Assembly: GCA_000989525.1 (NCBI GenBank) | Contig: LBON01000001.1 | Coordinates: 112,306 to 176,305 of the forward strand | Origin: a candidate division TM6 bacterium GW2011_GWF2_32_72 | GTDB lineage: Bacteria; Babelota; Babeliae; Babelales; GWF2-32-72 | Length of the DNA stretch: 64,000 nt | Direction of reading: 5' to 3' | Part shown: positions 44,185-52,579 of the stretch, in pieces | How the letters are laid out: each line of letters opens with the position of its first letter | How positions within the stretch are numbered: the first letter of the stretch is position 1 | The notes under the pieces: model-generated | The model's input: only the letters and a program-made list of their open reading frames with translations | What the model was told of the DNA's origin: nothing | Database searches by the model: none | Made by a program: the position numbers and the translations under genes

Positions 44185-46467
44185 TTAAGCTATATCTCTT
44201 TTAGAATCAGTATTTTCCACAACCTTGATGTTGTTAAGTATAGGATAGACCTTATGTAACTGATTTAAATAATTTTGAGCCATGGCTATAATTTTTGCAT
44301 CTTTTTTTGTTGTTATGCATTCTTCTAAGCATTTGCGACTTTCAAGTATTTTACCTTGTTTTTCATTACATGCTGCAAGTCGAATTAATGCGTGTGGAAA
44401 AAAATTCTTGACCTGGTTGTTGTTAAAGAGTTTAGCAGCATCTTCATATTTATTAAGAGTAAAAAGAGTTTCGCCTTTGTTGAATAAGCATCGAACATCA
44501 TTTGGATTAAGTGATAGTTCTTTGTCAAAATATTCAATTGCTTTTTGATATTCTTGTTTGAAAAAATAAGCATTCCCTAGGTTGTAATTTAAATTAGGTT
44601 GTCGAGGGCTGTATTTAAGAGCTTCGTTTAATGCAAATATTGCTTGATCGTAATCTTTTAAGTTTAAACAAGTTGTTCCGTAAGCAGCAAAACCTTCCAT
44701 CGCATTATCCAAATCACCTTCCATGCAACATTTTCTAAATAGTTCTTTGGCATCTTCAGTTTTGTTTTGCATCAACCTTAATCTGCCATAATTGAACATT
44801 GCTCGGCCATAATGAGGTCTTAATAACAAGGCATTTTTTAGTGCGACTTCAGCTTTTTCGAGTTCATTTTTTTGTATTAAAAGTGATGCAATATTGTTGT
44901 ATCCTTCGGGTGACCTAGGATTTATTTTTAGGCAATTTTGAATTGCATTAATGGCTTCATCTAGTTTTCCGGTAGAAGAATAAGAAACAGCAAGATTGTT
45001 GTACGGATCTGGATAAATTTTATCCATTTGAACAGCTTTTTTAAAATATGGAATTGCTTCAGTGTGTCTTTGTAGTTGTGCGAGTTCAACACCATAGTTA
45101 TTGTAAGCCCTAGCTTTTCCCGGAGCTTGTTTTATCATGTTTCCCCAAAATTCAAGGCCAGAGCGCCATGTTTTGTTTTGTTGTATTGTGCAGGTTCCAG
45201 CTAATAATAAAACCGCCGCTGTTGCAGCATGATGCATTAAAAAATTTTGATTTGAAAATTTAATTTTTTGAATTAACCATGACGAGAGCCAAACAATTGC
45301 GCATGCTAAAACAAATAGCCAACCAAATGATGCAACGTAAGTTTTGTAATCAACAGCCATTTCACAGGATGGAATTATTGTTGAGCGCGGAGCTATTGCA
45401 GCAAAGAACCATAAAAAACCAAATGCAATAGGATTAGCAATATTTTTTTGAAGTAATTTAAAAATTGTAAAGCCAATTGCGCAAAGTCCGCAGAATGGGA
45501 GAAAGCTGTCGAGTGCAAAAAAGCCTTTTGCAAGCATCCAATCATATTCAATAGAAATGTTAAATGGCCAAATAAACATAAATAAGTAGTGTAGGATTAC
45601 TTTGAATTCTGAAATAAGGTAATGTAGGGGTTCTATTTTATCGCCTGGATTCTCTGTAATTATGTTTCCAATATTATTTCGAGCATTTATTTTTAGACCA
45701 AGAGCATCTTTAAAGAAGTGTGCTTTCATTAAATACAAATAAGCACTAAATACTATTGTAAAATTACCTAGATGTGCCCACCACCTTTTTTTGAGAGATT
45801 TAACGTCACCCTGAGCAATAAAAAACCAGTCAAAAATTAATATTAAAACAGGGGATATAATAGCAATTTCTTTGGTTCCACTGGAGAGAACTCCTAGAAT
45901 CCAAGTCATTGCAATTAAAAAGTATTTGATTATTGAATTTTGTGTTTGAAAGGCCTTCATGAAACAAAAGATCATGAGAATTATTGTTAATGTTGCCATT
46001 CCTTCAAGTTGTCCTTGGATCACGTAAGAGATTGTTTGTGTTTGCACTGGGTGTAATAAAAAAAGTCCGGCTGTTACAAATGCAATTATTCCAGAATAAG
46101 CTTTAAAGAAACTTTCTTTCCTTAAATTTTTAAGAGCTGAGTAAATAACATAAAAAATTAATAAACCTGTTGCGGTATGAATGGAAACATTAATAAGCCG
46201 AAAGTAAAAAGGATTAAATTTATCCAAGCCATAGGCTGTTGCATTTATCCAGTAACTTATCCATCTTGTGCCTGTGAAAAAAAGATGTTTAAATGTTTCA
46301 TGTCTGATGCCAAACATTTTTACAATATTCGCTAGATCGTCAAACTGGAATGCATAATTAAGAGAAGGATAATAAAAGGCATAGGATAAAGTTGCAAGTA
46401 AAGCTGGTGGTAAAATCCAATAAAGCCTGGAATAATTGTGTTTTAAAATTGCATCATTTTTTTTCAT
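44185..46467 (-). CDS. GT-C glycosyltransferase with C-terminal TPR repeats (TMTC-like)
   Basis: Seen: about 10-12 membrane segments in the first 430 residues, with an early YAFQFDDLANIVK (the Asp-Asp of the first loop, like DD/ED in GT-C mannosyltransferases) and a long loop, then at least six TPR units from about residue 440 (ARAYNNYGVELAQL, DPYNNLAVSYSSTG, EGYNNIASLLIQKN, NLNYNLGNAYFFKQ, VRCLFNKGETLFTL). This plan is like eukaryotic TMTC O-mannosyltransferases and planctomycete/Bdellovibrio relatives. It may mannosylate or otherwise glycosylate proteins. The GT-D gene follows 20 bases downstream. Donor and acceptor are not known. Confidence 0.8.
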   Translation of the reverse strand: MKKNDAILKHNYSRLYWILPPALLATLSYAFYYPSLNYAFQFDDLANIVKMFGIRHETFKHLFFTGTRWISYWINATAYGLDKFNPFYFRLINVSIHTATGLLIFYVIYSALKNLRKESFFKAYSGIIAFVTAGLFLLHPVQTQTISYVIQGQLEGMATLTIILMIFCFMKAFQTQNSIIKYFLIAMTWILGVLSSGTKEIAIISPVLILIFDWFFIAQGDVKSLKKRWWAHLGNFTIVFSAYLYLMKAHFFKDALGLKINARNNIGNIITENPGDKIEPLHYLISEFKVILHYLFMFIWPFNISIEYDWMLAKGFFALDSFLPFCGLCAIGFTIFKLLQKNIANPIAFGFLWFFAAIAPRSTIIPSCEMAVDYKTYVASFGWLFVLACAIVWLSSWLIQKIKFSNQNFLMHHAATAAVLLLAGTCTIQQNKTWRSGLEFWGNMIKQAPGKARAYNNYGVELAQLQRHTEAIPYFKKAVQMDKIYPDPYNNLAVSYSSTGKLDEAINAIQNCLKINPRSPEGYNNIASLLIQKNELEKAEVALKNALLLRPHYGRAMFNYGRLRLMQNKTEDAKELFRKCCMEGDLDNAMEGFAAYGTTCLNLKDYDQAIFALNEALKYSPRQPNLNYNLGNAYFFKQEYQKAIEYFDKELSLNPNDVRCLFNKGETLFTLNKYEDAAKLFNNNQVKNFFPHALIRLAACNEKQGKILESRKCLEECITTKKDAKIIAMAQNYLNQLHKVYPILNNIKVVENTDSKRDIA

Positions 46468-46628
46468 TTTAACTCCTTTTTGTTTAGTTCGTTAAAAAAA
46501 TGTTGGCCAAATCTTATACACGAATAAATTTTTTTTCAAGCATGTTGATATATTGTATGATTTGACCATATCGATCTTTTTGCTTACATTAGCATTTAAT
46601 TGTTTTTTGATTTTTTAGGAGGCTTCAT

Positions 46629-47522
46629 ATGTTGACAACAAGTGTGATTGTAGCAACTAGAAATCGGCTGAAAGATATTGTTACAATGCTTGATTCATTG
46701 GTTCTTCAAACGCTTTTGCCTAATGAGGTTATTATTATAGACAGCAGCGACACTTGGTTGATGCATTACGAAGAATTTACACAAAGATTTAATAAGAATT
46801 TTTTTACGTCTTCTAAATTGATTTATAAACATACACCAAGGGGTGCTGCCTATCAGCGTAATGTTGGTATTAATCTTGCCAGTTCAGAATTATTGTTATT
46901 TTTTGACGATGACGTTGAGTTGCTTCCGGATTATATCGAGCAGGTTGTTAAAACTTTAGAAAAGCATCCACAATATTTTGGTGGGCAGGGTGATGCAATT
47001 AATCATCCCGTTTCCAGTAAACTTTCAGGTTTGATACGTAAGTTTTTTATGTTGCATCAGGATCAATCACATGGAGCATTTTTATTTTCGGGCATGTCTA
47101 CTCACGCTTACGGTACTAAAAACTTTAAACAGATTGAGTGTGTTGGCGGTTGCTGTATGTTTTTTAAGGCCGCAGCTCTAAAAGATGAAAGATTTGATGA
47201 ATCTTTGCGTGATTATTCATTTATGGAAGATTGTGACCTTTCAAAACGAGTTTCTAACAAATTTCCGCTTTGTTATATTCCAACAGCTCGTTTGTATCAT
47301 TACCACAGTCCCGCTGGTCGTGACAGGTTGGTTGATTTAAAAAAAATAGAAATCAGAAATTATTCATATCTTTTCTTTAAAAACTTTTATCCACAAAATC
47401 GTTTACGCATTCTGGGATACACTTGGACCTTGTTCGGCATGTTTTGTGAAGCGGCCTTCAAACGGGAAACGGATTATTTTGTTGGATATTGGCGGGGTTT
47501 GAAAGAATTTTATTGGGGTTAG
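46629..47522 (+). CDS. Family 2 glycosyltransferase
   Basis: Seen: the GT2 start SVIVATRNRLKDIVTMLDSL, the Asp in IIIDSSDT, GAAYQRNVGINLASSE (with R and N before the DxD), the metal site LLFFDDDVELLPDY, and the CVGGCCMFFK and FMEDCDLSKR segments (the ED acceptor pair). The length of 297 residues is normal. It has a TTAGGAGG site. It ends the glycan locus on the plus strand and is divergent from the GT-C/TPR gene. The rhamnosyl- and galactofuranosyltransferase-like groups are similar; the sugar cannot be told. Confidence 0.88.
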   Translation: MLTTSVIVATRNRLKDIVTMLDSLVLQTLLPNEVIIIDSSDTWLMHYEEFTQRFNKNFFTSSKLIYKHTPRGAAYQRNVGINLASSELLLFFDDDVELLPDYIEQVVKTLEKHPQYFGGQGDAINHPVSSKLSGLIRKFFMLHQDQSHGAFLFSGMSTHAYGTKNFKQIECVGGCCMFFKAAALKDERFDESLRDYSFMEDCDLSKRVSNKFPLCYIPTARLYHYHSPAGRDRLVDLKKIEIRNYSYLFFKNFYPQNRLRILGYTWTLFGMFCEAAFKRETDYFVGYWRGLKEFYWG

Positions 47523-47554
47523 TTTTCTTAAAGCTTATACGAAAATTATTTAAA

Positions 47555-47594
47555 GGACTCGATCCTTCGACTAGCTCAGGATCGAGTCTTCTTT
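47555..47594. terminator. Terminator built from a REP-like palindrome
   Basis: A 10-bp stem GACTCGATCC/GGATCGAGTC around a loop containing CCTTCGACTAGCTCAGG, with a following TTCTTTTG. It lies between the convergent GT2 and glyA genes. The core matches the widespread 'CCTTCGACAAGCTCAGG' repeat also found inside the photolyase gene at 56144. Confidence 0.75.
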
Positions 47595-47635
47595 TGATAT
47601 TTAAAATCAATTTTTTAGTGTTGAAAATAAATAAA

Positions 47636-48871
47636 TTAAATATCTAGTGAAAAATTGCTTACCAACTTTTCAATTTCACTTTTAATTTTATTTAATACAG
47701 TTTCATTGTCAGTATTCATCAATACTTGATCAATCATGTGCACAACTTTTATACAATCTTGTTCTTTAAATCCGCGTGTTGTAATTGCGGGAGTTCCAAG
47801 TCGCACACCACTTGTTATCCATGGTTTTTCCGGGTCGAATGGAATGCAGCTGCGGCTTGTTGTTATTCCGGCATGTGCAAGAGCTGTTTGAGCTGTTTTG
47901 CCTGTAATTTTTTTGTTACGAAGGTCTAGAATAAATAAGTGGTTGTCTGTACCTCCGCTGACTATGTTGTAATTAAGCTTTTCAAATTCAGTGACCATTG
48001 TTTTTGCATTTACAATTACTTGTTTTTGATATTCAATAAATTCTGGTTGAGAGGCTAAGAAAAAGCAAACGGCTTTTGCAGCGATAATATTTTCAAAAGG
48101 TCCACCTTGTAAACCAGGTATGATTGCTTTATCTATATTTTCGGTAAATTCTTTTTTACACATAATCAATCCACCGCGTGGTCCACGTAATGTTTTGTGT
48201 GTTGTGCTTGTGACAATATCTGCATGCGGAAATGGATTGGGATGTTGACCGGCTACAATAAGTCCTGCAATGTGAGCAATGTCTGCCATTAATAAGGCCC
48301 CAACAGATTTTGCAATTTTACTGAATTTTTCAAAGTCAATTGTTCTGGAGTAGGCGGAAGCTCCACAAATTATTAATTTTGGTTTATGTTCTTTAGCTAA
48401 TTTTTCAATTTCTTCGTAATCAAGCAAGCCAGTTTCTTTATTAACTTTGTATTGAATACTTTTATAAAGTTTTCCAGAAAAACTAACATTGTGTCCATGA
48501 GTTAAATGACCCCCTTCAGCAAGGCTCATGCCCATAATTGTGTCGCCTTCATTTATTAAGGCAAAGTAGGCAGCCATATTTGCTTGTGACCCTGCATGAG
48601 GTTGTACATTTGCATGTTCGGCGTTAAAAAGTTTTTTGCAACGTTCAATTGCCAAAGTTTCAACTTGATCAATAATTTCACAACCAGCATAATATCTTTT
48701 TCCAGGGTATCCTTCAGCATATTTATTGGTTAACACTGAGGCCGAAGCCTCTCTAACTTCTTTTGGGCAGTAATTTTCTGAAGCAATTAGATTGATTGTA
48801 CCTTGTTGTCTTTGTTCTTCTTGTTTTATTAATTCAAATATTTGAGTGTCTTTAATAAAAACGTTTTTCAT
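47636..48871 (-). CDS. glyA: Serine hydroxymethyltransferase
   Basis: It interconverts serine and glycine with tetrahydrofolate, using PLP. Seen: EGYPGKRYYAGCE, NVQPHAGSQAN, GHLTHGHNVSFSG, the aspartate/histidine ADIAHIAGLI, and the PLP lysine motif VTSTTHKTLRGPRGG. The 411 residues are normal. It supplies one-carbon units for nucleotide synthesis. The start has an AAAGGAT site. Upstream lies a 351-base gap shared with divergent nrdD. Confidence 0.97.
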   Translation of the reverse strand: MKNVFIKDTQIFELIKQEEQRQQGTINLIASENYCPKEVREASASVLTNKYAEGYPGKRYYAGCEIIDQVETLAIERCKKLFNAEHANVQPHAGSQANMAAYFALINEGDTIMGMSLAEGGHLTHGHNVSFSGKLYKSIQYKVNKETGLLDYEEIEKLAKEHKPKLIICGASAYSRTIDFEKFSKIAKSVGALLMADIAHIAGLIVAGQHPNPFPHADIVTSTTHKTLRGPRGGLIMCKKEFTENIDKAIIPGLQGGPFENIIAAKAVCFFLASQPEFIEYQKQVIVNAKTMVTEFEKLNYNIVSGGTDNHLFILDLRNKKITGKTAQTALAHAGITTSRSCIPFDPEKPWITSGVRLGTPAITTRGFKEQDCIKVVHMIDQVLMNTDNETVLNKIKSEIEKLVSNFSLDI

Positions 48872-49222
48872 AACTATCCTTTTCTTTCTAATTTGATGTA
48901 CTTACAAAACTGCTACAATGTTAGGTTTAAATATTTTTATGATTAGCTTTTTTTATTTCTAACAGAATAGCAATCTTTTTAATTAAAAAATAAATATTTT
49001 TTAAAACTCCAAAACTTCCTCAAAAACTTGAAGTTTTTATAAGTTACAATTTATTTTTATGAAAAATTTTAATTCTGTAGATAATTATTTTTTTTAAAAT
49101 ATAGGGCTCTCTATTCTCTTAGATATCAATTTTACAAACTCGTTTACTTGGGCTTCAAGAATCAGTACTTTAGTTTTTTATCAGTAATTTTAATTATTTA
49201 ATTTTTATGCGCAGAGGTCTCA
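48872..49222. other. Intergenic region between divergent glyA and nrdD
   Basis: A gap of 351 bases, very AT-rich. No ORF with a good start was found. A perfect inverted repeat AAAAACTT-G-AAGTTTTT stands at 49022-49038 and an AAAACTT half copy at 49011, which could be an operator for nrdDG or glyA. It is not a standard NrdR box. I see no riboswitch fold. Confidence 0.4.
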
Positions 49223-51313
49223 ATGTTTGACGAGATAAAAAAGCGCGACGGTAGAATTGTCGCCTTTAAAAAATGCAGAATACAGAATGCCATCAAAAAA
49301 GCCGGATGCGCAACAGGGGAGTTTGGGTGTAAGGTAGCGGGTGAATTAGCCGATTTGGTTACAAAGCTTGCTAGTGTTTTTATTGAAGATAAAATTCCAA
49401 CTGTTGAGCAAATTCAGGATGTTGTAGAAGATGTTCTTCTTTCTTCTGAGTATAGAAAAACAGCCAAAGCTTATATTATTTACCGTGATCAACATGCAAA
49501 AATGCGTGATATTGCAAAAAGATCTGATGTTGATTTGGTAGATAGTTATTTGGAAAAAATTGATTGGCAGGTAAATGAAAATAGCAACATGACTTATTCT
49601 CTTCAGGGCCTTCATAATCATTTAGCATCCGAATTAAGTAAAATTTATTGGATCAATAAACTTTATCCAAAAGAAATTAGAGAGTCGCATGAAAGTGGAG
49701 ATATTCATTTGCATGATTTAAATTGTCTTTCTAGTTATTGCGTTGGCTGGGATTTACATGATCTTTTGATGTCCGGATTCACTGGTGTTTCTGGCAAGTT
49801 ACATTGTAAGCCCCCAAAACATTTGGGAACAGCACTTGGTCAGATTGTAAACTTTTTTTATACATTGCAAGGTGAATCTGCAGGTGCGCAGGCATTTTCT
49901 AATTTTGATACTTTGTTGGCGCCATTTATTCGTTATGACAATCTTTCCTATGAAGAAGTAAAACAGGCTCTACAAGAATTTTTATTTAATAATAACGTGC
50001 CAACTCGTGTTGGTTTTCAGACTCCTTTTACAAATATAACAATGGATTTGATTGTACCGAAGATTTTTGCAGATCAACAAGTTGTTATTGGTGGTGAGTT
50101 AAAGGAAGAAACTTATAAAGAATTTCAAAAAGAAGTAGACATGATAAATAAGGCATTTTGTGAAGTTATGCTCGCTGGTGATGCTCAAGGCCAATTATTT
50201 ACTTTTCCAATTCCAACTTACAATATTACAAAAGATTTTGATTGGGATAATCCTAATTTAGATTTACTTTGGGAAATGACTGCTAAATATGGAATTCCTT
50301 ATTTTAGTAATTTTGTTAATTCAAGCATGAACCCAGAAGATGCAAGATCTATGTGTTGCCGTTTGCGGCTTGAAACAAAAGATTTGGCTGTTCGTGGAGG
50401 TGCTTTGTTTGGTGCTCATCCATTAACAGGTTCAATTGGTGTTGTGACAATTAATTTGCCTCGAATTGGTTATCAGGCGGCGAATGAAAAAGAATTTTTT
50501 GAGTTGCTTGAAAAACATATGGATGTGGCAAGAAATAGTTTAGAAATTAAACGTAAAGTTGTTGAGCAATTTACGGATAAGGGCTTATATCCCTACACTA
50601 AATTTTATTTAAGAAAAATAAAAGAAGCCAATGGTCGGTATTGGGCAAATCACTTTTCAACAATTGGTTTAATTGGTATGAATGAGGCCGTTCTTAATCT
50701 TATTGGAAAAAATGTAGGATCAAAAGAAGGCATAGAATTTGCCAATAAAGTTCTTGAATTTATGAGAAGTAAATTAAAAGAATATCAATTAGAGACGGGT
50801 AACAATTATAATTTGGAAGCAACACCAGCAGAAGGTACTTGTTACAGGCTTGCACAAAAAGACAAAGCTCGTTTTAAGGATATTATTTGTGCTAATCAAG
50901 CAGAGTTTGAGGCTGGAGCAGAACCTTTTTATACAAACTCTTCTCAGCTTCCCGTTAATTTTACTGATGATTTATTTGAGGTGTTAGATCTTCAAGATGA
51001 CATGCAAACTAAGTATACAGGGGGTACGGTAGTTCATTTATTTTTAGGTGAACAGGTCCGAGATATAAGTACTGTAAAAAATATGGTTAAAAAAGTTTGT
51101 GAGAATTATAAACTTCCGTATTTTACTTTGACACCAACGTTTAGTGTTTGTCCAAGTCATGGTTATTTGAAGGGTGAACATCATACTTGTGGCCAATGTG
51201 GTCAAACATGTGAAGTCTTTTCACGAGTTGTTGGTTATATTCGCCCTATAAGTCAATGGAATAAAGGTAAAAAAGCTGAATTTCCAATGAGAAAAACAGG
51301 TACTATTGCATGA
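49223..51313 (+). CDS. nrdD: Anaerobic ribonucleoside-triphosphate reductase (class III)
   Basis: It reduces ribonucleotides to deoxyribonucleotides without oxygen, using a glycyl radical made by NrdG. Seen: an N-terminal ATP-cone (about residues 1-95), the large barrel with HDLNCLSSYCVGWD, GEHHTCGQCGQTCE and a preceding CPSHG for the zinc site, and the C-terminal radical site RVVGYIRPISQW followed by NKGKKAEF. At 696 residues it is full length. The AGAGGT site precedes the ATG. It overlaps nrdG by 4 bases, which forms the usual two-gene unit. Its presence means DNA synthesis can go on without oxygen. Confidence 0.95.
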   Translation: MFDEIKKRDGRIVAFKKCRIQNAIKKAGCATGEFGCKVAGELADLVTKLASVFIEDKIPTVEQIQDVVEDVLLSSEYRKTAKAYIIYRDQHAKMRDIAKRSDVDLVDSYLEKIDWQVNENSNMTYSLQGLHNHLASELSKIYWINKLYPKEIRESHESGDIHLHDLNCLSSYCVGWDLHDLLMSGFTGVSGKLHCKPPKHLGTALGQIVNFFYTLQGESAGAQAFSNFDTLLAPFIRYDNLSYEEVKQALQEFLFNNNVPTRVGFQTPFTNITMDLIVPKIFADQQVVIGGELKEETYKEFQKEVDMINKAFCEVMLAGDAQGQLFTFPIPTYNITKDFDWDNPNLDLLWEMTAKYGIPYFSNFVNSSMNPEDARSMCCRLRLETKDLAVRGGALFGAHPLTGSIGVVTINLPRIGYQAANEKEFFELLEKHMDVARNSLEIKRKVVEQFTDKGLYPYTKFYLRKIKEANGRYWANHFSTIGLIGMNEAVLNLIGKNVGSKEGIEFANKVLEFMRSKLKEYQLETGNNYNLEATPAEGTCYRLAQKDKARFKDIICANQAEFEAGAEPFYTNSSQLPVNFTDDLFEVLDLQDDMQTKYTGGTVVHLFLGEQVRDISTVKNMVKKVCENYKLPYFTLTPTFSVCPSHGYLKGEHHTCGQCGQTCEVFSRVVGYIRPISQWNKGKKAEFPMRKTGTIA

Positions 51314-51999
51314 TAATTGGAGGATTGCAAAAAACTTCTTTAATTGATTATCCTGGAAAGGTTTGTGCCATTGTTTTTACGGTTGGGTGCAACTTTAGGT
51401 GTGGATATTGTCATAATCCAGAATTGCTTGGTTTGGTTGAAAATCACCCAACTATTCCGGTAGAAGATGTTTTTGAATTTCTTGAAACACGTAAAGATAA
51501 ACTTGATGCAGTAACAATAACTGGTGGAGAGCCAACTCTTCACCAGGGTCTTTTTGATTTTATTAAACGTATTAAAAAAATGGGGTTTTTAGTGAAGTTG
51601 GATTCAAATGGTACTAATCCAAAAACTTTATTAAATTTGTTTGAACAAAAATTAATTGATTACGTAGCTATGGATATTAAGGCTCCGCTTCACAGATATG
51701 AAGATATTGTTAGTCGTTCATGTCCTATTAATAGTATTGAGCAGAGTATAGCTTTAATAATGTCTTCTGGCGTTGATTATGAATTCCGTACAACAATTGT
51801 AAAATCTCAACTTTCACCGGCGGATATAGAAGAATTAACAAGTCAAATAAAAGGCGCACGATTGTACGCCTTACAAAAATTTATACCTTCAAAAACTTGC
51901 GACCCTGCTTTTATGAATGAAACCTCTTATTCAGATTCAGAATTTGAAGAGATTAAAAAACTTATTTCTGAGAATGTTCAGCGGTGTATTGTTCGTTGA
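51310..51999 (+). CDS. nrdG: Anaerobic ribonucleotide reductase-activating protein (radical SAM)
   Basis: It makes the glycyl radical on NrdD with SAM and a [4Fe-4S] cluster. Seen: the start IIGGLQKTSLIDYPGKVCAI, the radical SAM cysteines in GCNFRCGYCHNPE (CxxxCxxC), and TITGGEPTLHQ, LVKLDSNGTNP and YVAMDIKAPL. The longer 229-residue form with 'QKTSLIDYPG' is the one often paired with NrdD in bacteria other than enterics. The start overlaps the nrdD stop (ATGA), so translation is coupled. Confidence 0.95.
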   Translation: MIIGGLQKTSLIDYPGKVCAIVFTVGCNFRCGYCHNPELLGLVENHPTIPVEDVFEFLETRKDKLDAVTITGGEPTLHQGLFDFIKRIKKMGFLVKLDSNGTNPKTLLNLFEQKLIDYVAMDIKAPLHRYEDIVSRSCPINSIEQSIALIMSSGVDYEFRTTIVKSQLSPADIEELTSQIKGARLYALQKFIPSKTCDPAFMNETSYSDSEFEEIKKLISENVQRCIVR

Positions 52000-52001
52000 T
52001 T

Positions 52002-52400
52002 TTACGGTGTTGTGTATTTTTCTAATTTATCGGCGATTTCTTTTAATAATTTTGAATAATAGGCTTGATTACTACCATCATTTTCACCACGCCAGGTTGT
52101 TAAAAATTTCTCTCTATGATCAACCAAAGCGAAAAATCCAGCAATTTTTTGAAGATGTTTTTCTTGGGTGTCTTTTGGATAGCCCTGGAAAATTTCAGAG
52201 TTTTTTCCTCCAGGATTTTGTGTCAAACAAGCTTCGATTGTACGACAACTGGAAGCCAAAAGGTTTAGCTGAAAATCATCAAAACTTAATTTAAGTTCAT
52301 GAAGTATTTGTTTTATTAGTTCTGTATCTGATACTTGTTCTGAAGTAAAAATATTAGTTGTAGCCATGGATAAAATTAAAAATAAAGTTTTTTTGTTCAT
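52002..52400 (-). CDS. Exported protein of unknown function (132 aa)
   Basis: I do not recognise it. Seen: a signal peptide (MNKKTLFLILSMATTNIFTS), then a helical domain with two cysteines and a basic/polar end. The ATG at 52400 is preferred, giving a clean signal peptide; a GTG at 52409 would add three residues. The opposite frame (51917-52294) overlaps nrdG and has no support. The stop lies 2 bases from nrdG's stop on the other strand. Confidence 0.6.
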   Translation of the reverse strand: MNKKTLFLILSMATTNIFTSEQVSDTELIKQILHELKLSFDDFQLNLLASSCRTIEACLTQNPGGKNSEIFQGYPKDTQEKHLQKIAGFFALVDHREKFLTTWRGENDGSNQAYYSKLLKEIADKLEKYTTP

Positions 52401-52579
52401 AATTCTCACTGTAGTTTTGGAGTCTAATTTTAAATTATTATTTTGTATTTTAATTAAATTTTGCGTTTAATCAAGAGAACGGCGAGTATAATTTAAAATA
52501 GTTGTTTTACATTATTAGATTTTTTTATTTAAAGCTTATGTGGAAAATATCAACATGACTCAATTAAGTTCTTGAGGGA

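Noticed and set aside
48872..49222. Riboswitch (glycine or cobalamin type) before glyA or nrdD
   Set aside because: The gap is mostly A/T runs and lacks the conserved cores of these riboswitches.
51917..52294. Open frame of 125 codons on the plus strand over the end of nrdG
   Set aside because: Overlaps nrdG out of frame; the opposite-strand frame has a proper signal peptide.
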